From Paraphysomonas bandaiensis (lineage: Eukaryota; Chrysophyceae), in assembly GCA_965644295.1 (NCBI GenBank), contig CBFFRP010000268.1:51391-115390 (forward strand): a DNA stretch of 64,000 nucleotides, read 5' to 3'. The translations under genes were made by a program, and so were the position numbers. This document shows positions 20,962 to 31,411 of this stretch, in pieces. Each line of letters begins with the position of its first letter. The first letter of the stretch is position 1. A model generated the notes under the pieces. The model was not told where the DNA came from. It saw nothing but the letters and a program-made list of their open reading frames with translations, and did no database searches.

Positions 20962-23532
20962 TTACATTTGTCCTTTCGTTCCTCCACCGCGAATCATTTT
21001 CATCTGATTAAAGTGCCGCCCAGGATACCACACAGCCTCCGTATACGCCCTGAAGACAGCTTTCAGAAATTGAGGATTTCTTTGCTGAATGCGAGCCTAG
21101 AAATGCAGTCACTGAATTAGAATCACGACTTCAAGATAGACATAACATGAACTACACAGAATTTGACACAGTGTGCCCATGAGAAACACTAATAAGTGCA
21201 AAGAGTGGTATGCATATGGTACCTCTGCTTGTAGAATATCTTCTGGAGATATTAGTCCATCTCCATCACTGTCAATGAATCGGCAGATGAGCATCATGAC
21301 CCCACTTTGCTTGTCTTCTGCACCGGATACCTGGGACAAGATCTGGGTGAACTGGTCGACAGTGAGCCGGCCTCCATTGCTGGTAGCACCTATGAACAAG
21401 TATTACTTCAACCCACGCATGCAAGACATAAAGTACAAAACACATGGTACAATCATAAGTCATACGCCCTCACCCATTTCCTGAAACACTTGAACCAACC
21501 GATCTCTCATTTCAGATGCCATAAGAGTGCCCCCCTCCGTCGTTCCATCAGTTCCATCACTGTTTCCCTCATCGGTGACAAGGCTCATTAGGTTTGTACC
21601 ATTAGCTCCCCCCATCTGCATTGAGCTGACTAGACGACTAAAGTTGGACGCAAGTTTTTCGATCTTCCGCTCTTGCACATGCCCACTAAGCTTACGCAAA
21701 GCACTATTGAGGTGCGTGCTGCTCGCTGACTGACGTCGCACAGCACTGGTATGTGGAAAAGATATCATCGTATCCGACACGGTATCCTGAGATACTACAC
21801 TGGCACTAGAGTCGTCAACCATACGAATCCATGGATGTTGGAGAATCTCTATACCACAAAATTTATCACACACATTTACAAGTTTGGCATAATCAAAGAG
21901 TATAAACAATACACAGGTCATTGTTGACTTGTGCATATATAATACCTGATGCTGTTATCCTTCTGGAAGGGTCAACGGTAAGCATTTTCGATACCAAGTC
22001 TTTGGCCTCGTCGCTCACACCCTCCCACTCTTTCCCATCAAGAGAGAATTCTCCACGAGCACTCTTTTCAAGAATTTCTCTACAGTATACAAAGTATATA
22101 TCATCTCAGTTATGTTTCCAACTAGAAATTTTCAGACTAGAAACTTTTCCAGGGCTTCCAACGAAAACCATACACCGTGAATTATGGAGTACCTGTTTGA
22201 CCTCGAATGAAAAGGAGGTATCCCGCACAAGAGAATATAGAGCACCACACCAGCAGCCCATATGTCAGTGGCCCGGGAGCTCACCCCAGCAAGAATCAAT
22301 TCGGGAGACATGTACCCCACAGTACCGCGCAGACTGTCCCTATTCAGCACTCCACTCATCTAATAATCAGATCAGGATCCATTCAGACACCATAGCAGTA
22401 CGCTCATTGTTGTACACCAATACAGCTGTGATATCACACGCAGCATATCATGCCAAAACAATACTAACCTCGAAGGCTTTCATTTTCTGAGTAAGCTCAT
22501 CCATGGTAGGAATGCGCTGTGTGGCATCTGTAGTGCCCTCTGCAGGAGAGTGGAAAACCTTCGAGAGTCCAAAGTCTGTTAATTTGATTCTTGCATCCGG
22601 AGCATCTGACTCAAACAAGATATTCTCGGGCTTGATGTCCAAATGTAAGATGTCATGACTATGTAACTCGTGCAAGGCACTGATGAGGTCCCTCATGATC
22701 ACTGCGGCATCGAGTTCTGTGAAGTGCCCACGCTTGACTACTTGTTCGTAGAGTTCTCCACCGGTGCATAAAGGAAAAACGAGATAAAACTTGTTACCAA
22801 CCTACATCAAGGTACAAGGAAGTATTACGATGAAACATTGAATAGTACAATACGCATTCATATGACATCGAAAATCACTTTGGCACATATACACATTTTG
22901 TAAATGGCAGCGAACGAGATGGCGATACATAACTAAAAAGAATATACCTGAAACACTTTCTCAATGTTAAGAATATTAGGATGAGAAATCGTCTCCATGA
23001 TGTCTTTTAGTATCTCAGCTTCTGCAACGGCCATCTTCAATTGAGCTTTACCGGTAAGTTCCATTTCTTTCATTGCATATCGTTGACCATTAGTCTTATG
23101 GAGCAACTCGTGGACAATCCCCGCGCCTCCCACGCCCAATACTTTGATTTTTTCGAATTCATCAAGCCACCGCACAATTGTATGTACGTGATTTAAACGC
23201 ATCAACCAGCTACGCTTTTCTCTCGATGATTCCGCACGTAGATGCCACGCAGGACTATTACCATCATTAATATGAATAGAAAATCCATGCGGATCATTAT
23301 CCACATCCTCTCTATCGATAACAGTAGCAGATGTTATCTGTGTTTTCGTAATCAAATATTCATCACTGGGATGTCCATCAACTGGTTTCTCAGACATGTA
23401 TGCTATCTCTGATCCCTTTAATACAACCCATCTCTTTTTCCATAATTTCATCCAATGAAACCCTTTTTTCATAAGATATCCTGAATATTCAGGTGAGACT
23501 ACCCATACGCTACTTTCCAATGCAGTGTCCAT
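20962..23532 (-). CDS. PH domain - CaMK-type protein kinase - EF-hand protein
   Basis: Seven exons: 23532-22948, 22801-22469, 22359-22193, 22079-21946, 21848-21474, 21389-21223, 21096-20962; 631 aa. I start at ATG 23532. A PH domain (about 16-125; GYLMKKGFHWMKLWKKRWVV) precedes a Ser/Thr kinase domain: Gly loop VLGVGGAGIVHE, Lys in YAMKEME, HLDIKPENILF catalytic loop (Leu replaces the usual Arg of HRD, as in several CaM kinases), DFGLS, a ~45-residue insert, then GTVGYMSPEL and HPWIRM. A Ser/Thr-rich linker follows and an EF-hand loop DSDGDGLISPED near residue 571, with Asp rather than Glu at position 12. PH-kinase-EF-hand order suggests a membrane-lipid and calcium-regulated kinase, like the PH-containing CDPK-like kinases of oomycetes and other protists. 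Only one clear EF-hand is visible; a second, degenerate one may lie upstream. Confidence 0.88.
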
Positions 23533-24140
23533 GTGATAACTGATCAATGTGATATGTGATTGATGGATATAAGGCTATATATCCTCAGATGGATCTGTCA
23601 TTAGGATTATATATATATATGGAATGCTTACTGGGCAGTTGGTCGTACTGCTGTGGCTGTATGTACAGTAGCTAGCAGTATATGTATATGTATGTATAGT
23701 ACGTATATGTACATTGGGCTGTAGGTGTATATAGACGTCAACAGAATTCGAATGACAGTTGAAAACAATATTTACAAAAAAAAAAATACATGATATAAAA
23801 TAATTTTTGTATAGGTTCTATATATATATTTATACAGACATCGAATATGTAAAATAATTTTGTAAAAATAATTTATATATATATATACAGTTGGACTACG
23901 GTCCATATGCTTGTACAGCGATACTGTGTATACAGCCAGTTCTCACATGCCCCACATATAGAGGCCCCCATCTAGCCTCTAGCATCTCCAGGGTCCTCTA
24001 TAATCAACCCATCACACCTTAACATCATGATCATATACATGCATATTAAACATACTAGCTGCATACTAGATATCTAAACATGCAGTTTTTAGGTCCCCCA
24101 TAAATTCTTTTCATTCTTGTATATAGAAGTGTAGAATTTA
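23533..24140. promoter_or_regulatory. Divergent promoter spacer (kinase / MFS)
   Basis: 608 bp, with GTACTGCTGTGGCTGTATG, GTAGCTAGCAGTATATG (23640-23695) and GTACAGCGATACTGTGTATAC (23910-23935), plus long (TA)n runs and a 10-A run. Motif class shared with other 5' spacers; function inferred only from position. Confidence 0.35.
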
Positions 24141-25592
24141 ATGATGTTTCGATTTTTTAATTTTATCCAACTAAAACTATTAAATCAACGATTAAACAGC
24201 ACTCACTGTACACTCATATTACTATGTACAGTGTCATTTTTAATGGGAATACCACAGAATATGATGAGTCCATCTTTATCGGCGATTGCTACTGATCTTG
24301 GATTCAAAGAGCGGGAGAGGGATTTATATATCGGAAGTTATATGCAATTATGCTATGCTGTAGTGTCTCTACCACCAAGTCTAATTGCAGGAGTAATGAC
24401 TGATCATTATAATCGTGTAATGCTTTTGACTGTTATTACTTTTATGGCCTCGTTGTCTATGATTGGTTTTGGAATATTTTCATCGTATCCTCTCATGCTG
24501 TTCTTGCGCACAATTCAAGGAACTGTGTATGGGGCGTGTATTCCTGTTATATATTCTCTCATGAGTGATCTATTTTCTGCTTCTAAGCGAGCTAGAATGT
24601 CTGCATTTCTTACTGTAGCAATGGGTGGAGGCACGCTGTTTGGGCAACTGTTCGCGGGCTATATGGCTCCCATCATGAGTTGGCGCACATCTTTTATCTT
24701 GTTCGGTGTTTTGACATTCCTACAAGGAATTATTATTATGCGATATGTAAAAGAGCCTACTAGAGGCGTGCTAGATACAATTGGAGAGGAGGATGGTTCA
24801 ACCGCCTCATTGTTGTCAGAAGCTCCTAATTCAACGTCCTCAACCAGCGTTCCAACGCCTCCGCCAATGTTCTCCATGGCAGCAGTAATGGACATTCTGC
24901 ACATGCTTCAGATTCCCACAGTGGCTTTAATGCTTCTTCAGTCTATTCCCAATAGTATTCCATGGGGCCTGTTGTCCGTCCATATGCACGACTTTTTAAT
25001 AACAGAAGGGAAAATGCAGGTGTCTGCTGCCACCTCTCTTATCGCGATGTTCGGAGCTGGAGCCGCTGTAGGAGGGGTTGGTGGAGGCGTCCTCGGCACC
25101 TACGTGTATACCATTAAGAAGATATATCTCCCGCTCTTCATGGGCATTACACTTATTGCCGCGGGTCTGCTGATGCAGTACGTGTTGGCCATATCAATTA
25201 GTAGTCCGGATTCGATGGTGTTAACCAGTAGCGTCATACTTCTTGCGGGAACCTTTGCGGCGGTGAACGGCTCACTGAACCGTGCTGTGCTACTCAACGT
25301 GGCATCTCCGTATACTCGTGGTGCGGCAGTGTCCAGCTTTACAGTCATGATGTCGTTAGGCCGAGGAGTAGGGCCGGCAGCTCTTACTTCTCTGATGCAC
25401 ACACGCAATGTGTCTAGGCAAATAGCCATGGAGAACCTGCTATACCTTTGGGTCTTTGCTGGTACACTCTTACTAGGAATATGTGTCTTTATAGTTAGAG
25501 ACGAGGAGAATATGAGAGATGGAATACAGAATGGCTCGAAGGATGGGAGAAAGAAGCACGAAACTATAATAGATGTCGAGAAAGTATATTGA
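24141..25592 (+). CDS. Major facilitator superfamily transporter (spinster-like)
   Basis: Single exon, 483 aa with about 12 membrane helices and a central cytoplasmic loop (about 215-250) rich in Ser/Thr/Pro. The first half has the MFS features MTDHYNRVMLL (motif A region between helices 2 and 3), GTVYGACIPVIYSLMSDLF and a proline/glycine-rich helix 5 (GGGTLFGQLFAGYMAPIMSW). The layout is close to spinster-type lysosphingolipid/sugar carriers, but the substrate cannot be read from sequence. The tail is charged and cytoplasmic. The 3' half has a higher GC content than the 5' half. Confidence 0.85.
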   Translation: MMFRFFNFIQLKLLNQRLNSTHCTLILLCTVSFLMGIPQNMMSPSLSAIATDLGFKERERDLYIGSYMQLCYAVVSLPPSLIAGVMTDHYNRVMLLTVITFMASLSMIGFGIFSSYPLMLFLRTIQGTVYGACIPVIYSLMSDLFSASKRARMSAFLTVAMGGGTLFGQLFAGYMAPIMSWRTSFILFGVLTFLQGIIIMRYVKEPTRGVLDTIGEEDGSTASLLSEAPNSTSSTSVPTPPPMFSMAAVMDILHMLQIPTVALMLLQSIPNSIPWGLLSVHMHDFLITEGKMQVSAATSLIAMFGAGAAVGGVGGGVLGTYVYTIKKIYLPLFMGITLIAAGLLMQYVLAISISSPDSMVLTSSVILLAGTFAAVNGSLNRAVLLNVASPYTRGAAVSSFTVMMSLGRGVGPAALTSLMHTRNVSRQIAMENLLYLWVFAGTLLLGICVFIVRDEENMRDGIQNGSKDGRKKHETIIDVEKVY

Positions 25593-25901
25593 GTCTATTA
25601 GTAGCCACTACTACTAGATTATTGATATTATAAAGTTCCTACGGTGATATTTATCACATCTGTTAACTGGTAACAATATAATAATATTAGACATTATATC
25701 GACTGCGCTATAATACTGTTTGTATTCAAAAGTACCATATTTTCTACCATTTTTATGAATGCAATACCATTGAAGTAGTAACATCGCCGGTGTCACTATA
25801 TAAGTTAAAGTTATATCATGTACTGATGAAATTTGGTTACCCGAAATATATCTTGTAGAGTCTACATCCAGAGGGTGTCCCGTGTGCCTTAGTGTAGCGG
25901 T

Positions 25902-26026
25902 CAGGCTGCGTATCAATTAATTGATGCAGGTGCGTTGTAGTGAATTATAGTTGCAATTATGATTTTGATACCCCAATTTCAACTATTGCAATTTGAATAA
26001 TTGACAATTAATTCATACGCAGCCCT
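25902..26026. mobile_element. Short MITE with CAGG(G)CTGCGTAT inverted termini
   Basis: Left end CAGGCTGCGTATCAATTAAT; right end in reverse complement CAGGGCTGCGTATGAATTAA. About 125 bp with an AT-rich interior containing TTGCAATTATGATT and TTGCAATTTGAATAATTG. A related right end (CAGGGATACGTATCAATTAA in reverse complement) sits at 35650-35671. CAGG termini are typical of hAT elements; I could not find a clean 8-bp target duplication, so the class is an inference. Confidence 0.65.
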
Positions 26027-26195
26027 GGTAATCAAACTAAGTTGTGAGCCTTGCTTTATTAACACCCCGGCATGTGTTGTGTGTACGGCACCAAGGAAAC
26101 TATACTTGTGACGTCTATGCATAATTACGAGAAACCCTGTGAATCAGAAAATATAAATCAACGAAGTCATATTTGTTCACTTACCTTATCACTGT

Positions 26196-26262
26196 TCACA
26201 ATGACTAGGTTGAACAAACTGTTTATGGTAAAACCAACCATCTAAGTTTGGTGTAGTGTTGA
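26196..26262. repeat. Fragment of the CTAGTC-type MITE
   Basis: TTCACAATGACTAGGTTGAA and GTTTATGGTAAAACCAACCA resemble the middle and end of the intact element at 6943-7201 (TTTACAATGACTAGGTG, TTTATGGTATTCACC). No termini or duplication left. Confidence 0.45.
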
Positions 26263-26443
26263 AAAGCTAAACACGAAGTAGAAAGGAAAAAGGAACAACT
26301 TTAGGAGTACTTTTACATGTGCTATATAATAACATTCACTACTTCAAGTATATACTAAGAGGGAAATGTTATAGAAGAATGTCTAAAAAGAGTAACACTG
26401 TCTAAAAACATCATAAAAAATAACAAATATCACTGATTCTTCC

Positions 26444-27472
26444 CTACATTTTGCACGAAGAAACTTTACCGGAACGGACGGAGCGGCTTTGCTGGTGATT
26501 TAGTAAAAATGCCAGCAGCTGATCCACTGTCATACCCTTTTTTTCAGCAATATCTAAAATAACAACAGTTCGGAAGACAGTGTAAGACAGACGCTTGCCG
26601 AACATAACACCCTTTGAATATGTTTTGTTGTTCGGATTATAATGCAATGCTATTGCTTTCTGGAAAATATGCTTGGCGTCCTGTCTGGTGAAATCCAGTT
26701 TAAACGTATCGAGCGGCACTATTTCGGTGTACATACACATATTCACTAAATCTTGTGACGACATATATCCATCCACACTGAACTTAGAAAATAGACTATA
26801 ACAACACTTCTCTTCTTCACACTTATCAGGCGCATTGAGGTCGGTGGCCTTGCTTATAACACTGTCGAGCTTCACGCTTTTAATTCTACGTACAATCTTT
26901 CGATTAGCTGCATTCCTTCGACTGAGACCAGCTCGCCAAATTTTCTGCAGCTTCAAACACGCGTTATGTTCTTTTAGTTCATCTACTGTCATCTGTCTAA
27001 TATCACTGCGAATATTTCGCTCACCATTTTCGTGCACAGGGCTAGGTTCAAAAGAGGATAGCTTTTCGAGTAGTACTGGGAGCGTAGACTCTTGTCGAAG
27101 GGCCACCTCAGGTAAAACAGCAAACCTGAAGCAGTTGAAATTGAATATAGAATTCTCTGATTTCTTCTCACAGTATAATACTTCAGCATCTTTTCTTGTG
27201 AAATATTTCTTTGTTAGCATCTTTGTGTCAACGCATAACTTTAAAAACTCATCTTTATCCATCTGACCGGTACAATATGAAAGATATAACGATAATATCT
27301 CCTTCTCCGTATCACTCCCCATAATATGTACAAATAGATCCCGATCAACCATATTATCTTGATCTTTTAATGCCTCCACAAGCATATCTTTGAATCTAAT
27401 CTTATCTGCGCATAATACCCCAACATCAGTAGGGCTTAACTTAGAGGGCATGGTTGATGCAGCTGAGCCCAT
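26444..27472 (-). CDS. Tandem p25-alpha (TPPP-like) protein with IQ motif, predicted N-myristoylated
   Basis: Single exon, 342 aa. ATG 27472 gives MGSAAS, a good N-myristoylation signal (Gly2, Ser6); the open frame extends upstream but without ATG. Two p25-alpha-like units are visible: about 20-130 (LYLSYCTGQMDKDEFLKLC ... YFTRKDAEVLYCEK) and about 215-330 (LFSKFSVDGYMSSQDLVNMC ... DFTRQDAKHIFQKA ... GKRLSYTVFRTVVILDIAEK). An IQ-like helix lies between them (CLKLQKIWRAGLSRRNA). p25-alpha proteins bind and bundle microtubules and in protists are linked to cilia; myristoylation would tether this one to membrane. Whether it works in a flagellum is inference. Confidence 0.8.
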   Translation of the reverse strand: MGSAASTMPSKLSPTDVGVLCADKIRFKDMLVEALKDQDNMVDRDLFVHIMGSDTEKEILSLYLSYCTGQMDKDEFLKLCVDTKMLTKKYFTRKDAEVLYCEKKSENSIFNFNCFRFAVLPEVALRQESTLPVLLEKLSSFEPSPVHENGERNIRSDIRQMTVDELKEHNACLKLQKIWRAGLSRRNAANRKIVRRIKSVKLDSVISKATDLNAPDKCEEEKCCYSLFSKFSVDGYMSSQDLVNMCMYTEIVPLDTFKLDFTRQDAKHIFQKAIALHYNPNNKTYSKGVMFGKRLSYTVFRTVVILDIAEKKGMTVDQLLAFLLNHQQSRSVRSGKVSSCKM

Positions 27473-27831
27473 GAGATATCGATGATAAATCGAATAGATC
27501 GATTGCACATCTGCTAATTGCACTTAAAGTGTTTGGTGTGTGGATCTGAATGGTGGCCGTTTTATGTACCCTCGAACCCATACTACCGTTACCGGATGTT
27601 TGCTATCACAAAATAGTCCCGTTACGGGTTGTAGTTGCTATGATCTTCATAGCTGAACATGTACATGTATGCCATGCTATGATGCAGAGTAGCAGTACTA
27701 GATATTCCACTCTGTGTGTACCAGCTGTAGCCTATAGCTATAAGTATAAGATTCTTCAGTGAGTATTAAGTAGCACGCAACATCCTATACTGTGTTATAT
27801 ATAGGATACAGTAAACACCATTGATATCATC
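27473..27831. promoter_or_regulatory. Divergent promoter spacer (p25-alpha / HMCES)
   Basis: 359 bp with GATGCAGAGTAGCAGTACTA (27681-27700) and TATACTGTGTTATATATAGGATACAG (27786-27811, quoted in part: ATACTGTGTTATATATAGG). The words match the 5' spacer motif class. A TATA-like run lies about 30 bp before the HMCES start codon. Confidence 0.3.
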
Positions 27832-28918
27832 ATGTGTGGTCGAGCGAGGTTTGTAACGTGTTCCATATCATCTTCCTCTATATCTTATATACTCTACAGA
27901 TGCTGTTTCTCTGAACCGCAACTAGAGTCTATGCACTCTGTACCACGTCGTAACTGGGTAAATATTCATTACTACGAACCTAAAAACAATATGGGACCTG
28001 GAATGTATTTCCCGGTATCATTTTCTGATCGAGATGGAAAAAGAAATTTGCAAGCTATGAAATGGGGGTTAGTCCCTTCGTTCACAAACTTAAAGAATGG
28101 TTCCAAACCAGACCACTTCGTTATGTTTAATGCTAGATCTGAAACTGTGGAATCCAAGCCATCTTTTCGTCGAATTGTTCAGTCTCAACGATGTTTAGTA
28201 ATTCTCAATGGTTTTTATGAATGGAAATCAGAGGGTCGCCAAAAGCAACCTTATTATGTGCATTGCGAAGGTGAAAAAACTCTCAAAATTGCGTGTGTAT
28301 TTGACACATGGATGGGAAGCACTGATAATGAGCCAATGTATACTTTTTCTATGTTAACCTGCGAGGCCAATCCGTCGCTTCGGTGGCTTCACCACCGCCA
28401 ACCACTCTTCCTCTCTGATTCGGAAGCGGAGGCTTGGATCGATAACACAAACCCTCCGCCCCATGGTGTAATTTTAAGGGGGAGAAATGACGAAATAAAG
28501 CCCGAAGACCGCGTTTCGTATATTCCTTCATCTATATCGCACTACCCGGTGACTTCCAAGATGTCCTCAATATCTTATCAGGAGGAAGATGCTTGTGCAC
28601 CCGTGAAACCCTCCAAGAGCATTACGTCATTTTTTAATAGGTAATGTCTGTGTGCCACGAAGTCAGTTTAATATTCTCCAAGCTGTACACTATATGTACT
28701 AATGATATGACAGGTCTCCACAGGATACACGTAAAGATGTGGCCAAGTCAAAAAGAAATAGGAATACCGAGGGATCGCATGACGAGAAATCAGATTTAGA
28801 CACGAAATCACCTACTCCTAATCAGTCTCTCGAGACGAGCCCATCAGCAGTGAGTAAGTCTCCGGGGACGAAACAAAAATCGGTGATGTCGTTCTTCAAG
28901 AAACAAAGGGTGGAGTGA
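27832..28918 (+). CDS. HMCES: SRAP-domain DNA-protein crosslink shield (HMCES/YedK family) with PIP-like motifs
   Basis: Two exons: 27832-28640 and 28714-28918; 337 aa. HMCES traps abasic sites in single-stranded DNA by a thiazolidine bond with its Cys2. The catalytic Cys2 is present (MCGRARF; initiator Met must be removed), as are WGLVPSF, the substrate loop NARSET, GFYEWK with the catalytic Glu, and LHHRQP (usually HHRMP, so Met is replaced by Gln). The C-terminal tail is basic and Ser-rich and holds two PCNA-binding-like motifs: SKSITSFFN at the exon junction and QKSVMSFFKK at residues 324-333; the latter matches the canonical Q-x-x-(aliphatic)-x-x-F-F. Suggests recruitment to replication forks. 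Confidence 0.92.
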
Positions 28919-30196
28919 TGGATATGGTATTGTACACCTCATTGGCCGTGCGAATATTATTATATGAAGGATACATCTTGTTCAGTTGGGTGTCTATTAT
29001 AGTATTCAATGGCGTAAACGTTAAGAGCAGCCGAGCTTTGAAGTAGTGGCGTGATGCGGTGCACTTGTATCTGATACTGTATATTTTGTTTAAGTTGTGT
29101 AAAGTGACTGTTCAAACGAATTAAGTTTTACCTGATATAATTTTCTTTTGGATGAAAGTGGAATTTCATGGAACCATAATGTTTTGCTTCAGTGTATAGG
29201 TGTATATCAATCGCACGAAAAGAGACGACAGTTATGTAAAGCGTTACGGTTCTTTTACACACTTGACAATTCCTTTATTCATATAGTAGCTCGCAATCAA
29301 AATAACGCAAGAATTGTATATATTTAACCAATTTATTAAGTGTTTTGCTCACTCATAACTATAGAACGTCATGTATTAAGTACTCCCAGCTTGGTGACAT
29401 ACTAATCTGTGTGGCAATAGGCTTGACATTACCCTTAACATATAGATTTAGCTGCACAGCATATTCTACGAACTACATTCAACAATTGGCACTTTAATAA
29501 TTGATCATATCTATTATTTTAGCACGAATGGTTTACGGTCTGTATGTTCGACACTTATATCAGCCTCTACACCTGTCCCAGTAGGGACACCACCAGCTGA
29601 TACAGAGATATTATAATCCACTACTATTTTATGACAGTAGCTCCCCCTGTATGAACAATTACCTTATACTGTTTACAGGTTGAATAGAGTGGTAGAGTAT
29701 CCGATATCAGATATCTATTAATGAACTGGTACTAGCTATATCTAGCTATATCCATTGGACTGACAGGTGTACGTCTGCATATCCTATTTTCGTACCTATA
29801 TGTATCTCCTGTACCTACGGTGTGTATAGAGGTACCTACTGCATATACTGTACAGCTGTACGCCGCTGCTGTACAGCAGAGAACATCATATAGCATAATT
29901 TTGTCCATCAAACATTCTCTTTTAGGAAATTTCAAGCCAATCAATTGATTTAAATAAATTATACAAGTATATGATTTGTTCACAACACAACTGAACAGAT
30001 GTAATTAGAATTCCACCAAATATTTAGCAGCATATGGTCATGTACGCAATTATGATCTTGGCATCAACATTAGGTGAAGCTTATGTTATCTTCCACAGTT
30101 ATATATGATGTTGATCACGATCAAGTCATACCTAATTAAAGGGATTTAGAACTGATTAATTATTGTTTATTGACTCATTGAGTGAGTATCTATCTA
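28919..30196. other. Intergenic spacer, no gene recognised
   Basis: 1.3 kb between two plus-strand genes. AT-rich. Near 29840-29885 there is a cluster of palindromic GCATATACTGTACAGCTGTA and GCTGCTGTACAGCAG words, i.e. the 5' spacer motif class, about 320 bp before the TRAF-type gene. Confidence 0.5.
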
Positions 30197-31411
30197 ATGA
30201 GTAGTTCGTGTTTGGATGCAAAGAGAGATCCGACCCAATCTCCACAAGACAACTCCCTCTGCCGTGTGTCTACCCCGCAGTTGATTTCGGAGCAGGAAGA
30301 AAGTCCATCATCGAACTGCTCAGATTCCCATCTGGCGGATAGTGGTATGCATGTAAACGATGTTTCTGAAGAGAGTAATGTCAAGTGTCCATCAGCACTC
30401 GCTCATTCTGAATCATTGAAGATTGAAGAGCCCCCACTGAAGCGAATTCGTTCCAACTCAACAGAAGAGTCGTGTTCTAAATCAGAAAGCTGTGTGCCAC
30501 ATGATGCCTGTTCTTGGACAGGTAAAATATCTCAGCTAGATTCTCACATTTCGGAGTGCGAATACTCTCTCATTCGATGTCCATATGAACGATGTGGTAT
30601 ATCACTTCGCCGCAAAGACTTGAAAGAACACCAAGAAGAGTGCGCGTCGAAGGTATCACCGTGTCCATCCTGTGGGGTCAGTCAGAAGCAATCAGATCTT
30701 GACGAACATATGACAGCATGTAGGGCTACACTTTTGCCCTGTCCTAATAGATGCAAAGAAGGATCTGATGTTCGATTAATTCCCCGATCTAGTATACCGA
30801 GCCATATGTTGGAATGTCCGAATATTTCGTTGGCTTGTCCTTACGCGGCGGTTGGATGTTGCCAACGAGGCTCACGCTCAGAACTTCGAGAACACATGCG
30901 GGATGGGGCATCCCATATAAACACGCTTGTCAAAGCAGTGGTTACTCAAGGCAAACGTCTTGCTTATGTCTCTGAACAACTAAGCATTCGAACTTCAGAG
31001 CTGGTACACTTGAAAGACAGTTTGTCAGAAGCCAAAAACTGGACACATTCAGAGATTATTTGGCAAATACCTTCTATGCAGATATGTCGATCAGAATTTC
31101 AAATTATATCTGGTCGCAAGGTTTCAATTGCAATTTGGCCTGATCGGGACTCTGCAAGAGATATATGTCTAGGATTGAATATTCGCAGCCCTGTTCCCAC
31201 AACTGTAAAATTTGCTTTTGTTTTATATCGGGACAATGTTGAGATTAAACGTAGCATGGCAGCTATTGTTCATTGTTTTAATGGAACGGAATTATTTGGA
31301 TCGCCTTTCATGAGTATCAGCGATATTTTAGCCACAGGAGGAATCACAAAGCCGAAATCTTCTTTCACCATTGTGGCAGATATCGCAGTCAAACGTGCAT
31401 GCACATTTTAG
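30197..31411 (+). CDS. TRAF-type zinc-finger protein with MATH-like C-terminus
   Basis: Single exon, 404 aa, starting at ATG 30197. N-terminal ~95 residues are Ser-rich and acidic, without a RING finger. Residues about 100-250 hold repeated TRAF-type zinc fingers with C-x4/5-C-x(11)-H-x(3/4)-C spacing (CPYERCGISLRRKDLKEHQ, CPSCGVSQKQSDLDEHMTAC, CPNRC, CPYAAVGC). A short coiled-coil follows (about 255-280), then a MATH/TRAF-C-like beta-sandwich (about 285-395; WQIPSM, SGRKVSIAIWPD, SPFMSISDIL). Such proteins are adaptors for signalling or ubiquitination. No E3 domain is visible, so it would need a partner ligase. Confidence 0.8.
   Translation: MSSSCLDAKRDPTQSPQDNSLCRVSTPQLISEQEESPSSNCSDSHLADSGMHVNDVSEESNVKCPSALAHSESLKIEEPPLKRIRSNSTEESCSKSESCVPHDACSWTGKISQLDSHISECEYSLIRCPYERCGISLRRKDLKEHQEECASKVSPCPSCGVSQKQSDLDEHMTACRATLLPCPNRCKEGSDVRLIPRSSIPSHMLECPNISLACPYAAVGCCQRGSRSELREHMRDGASHINTLVKAVVTQGKRLAYVSEQLSIRTSELVHLKDSLSEAKNWTHSEIIWQIPSMQICRSEFQIISGRKVSIAIWPDRDSARDICLGLNIRSPVPTTVKFAFVLYRDNVEIKRSMAAIVHCFNGTELFGSPFMSISDILATGGITKPKSSFTIVADIAVKRACTF

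Larger units (their letters stand above)
25593..26443. other. Convergent spacer with MITE copies
   Basis: 850 bp between the ends of the MFS and p25-alpha genes. Contains the CAGG-type MITE (25902-26026) and a fragment of the CTAGTC-type MITE (26196-26262). No gene. Confidence 0.6.
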
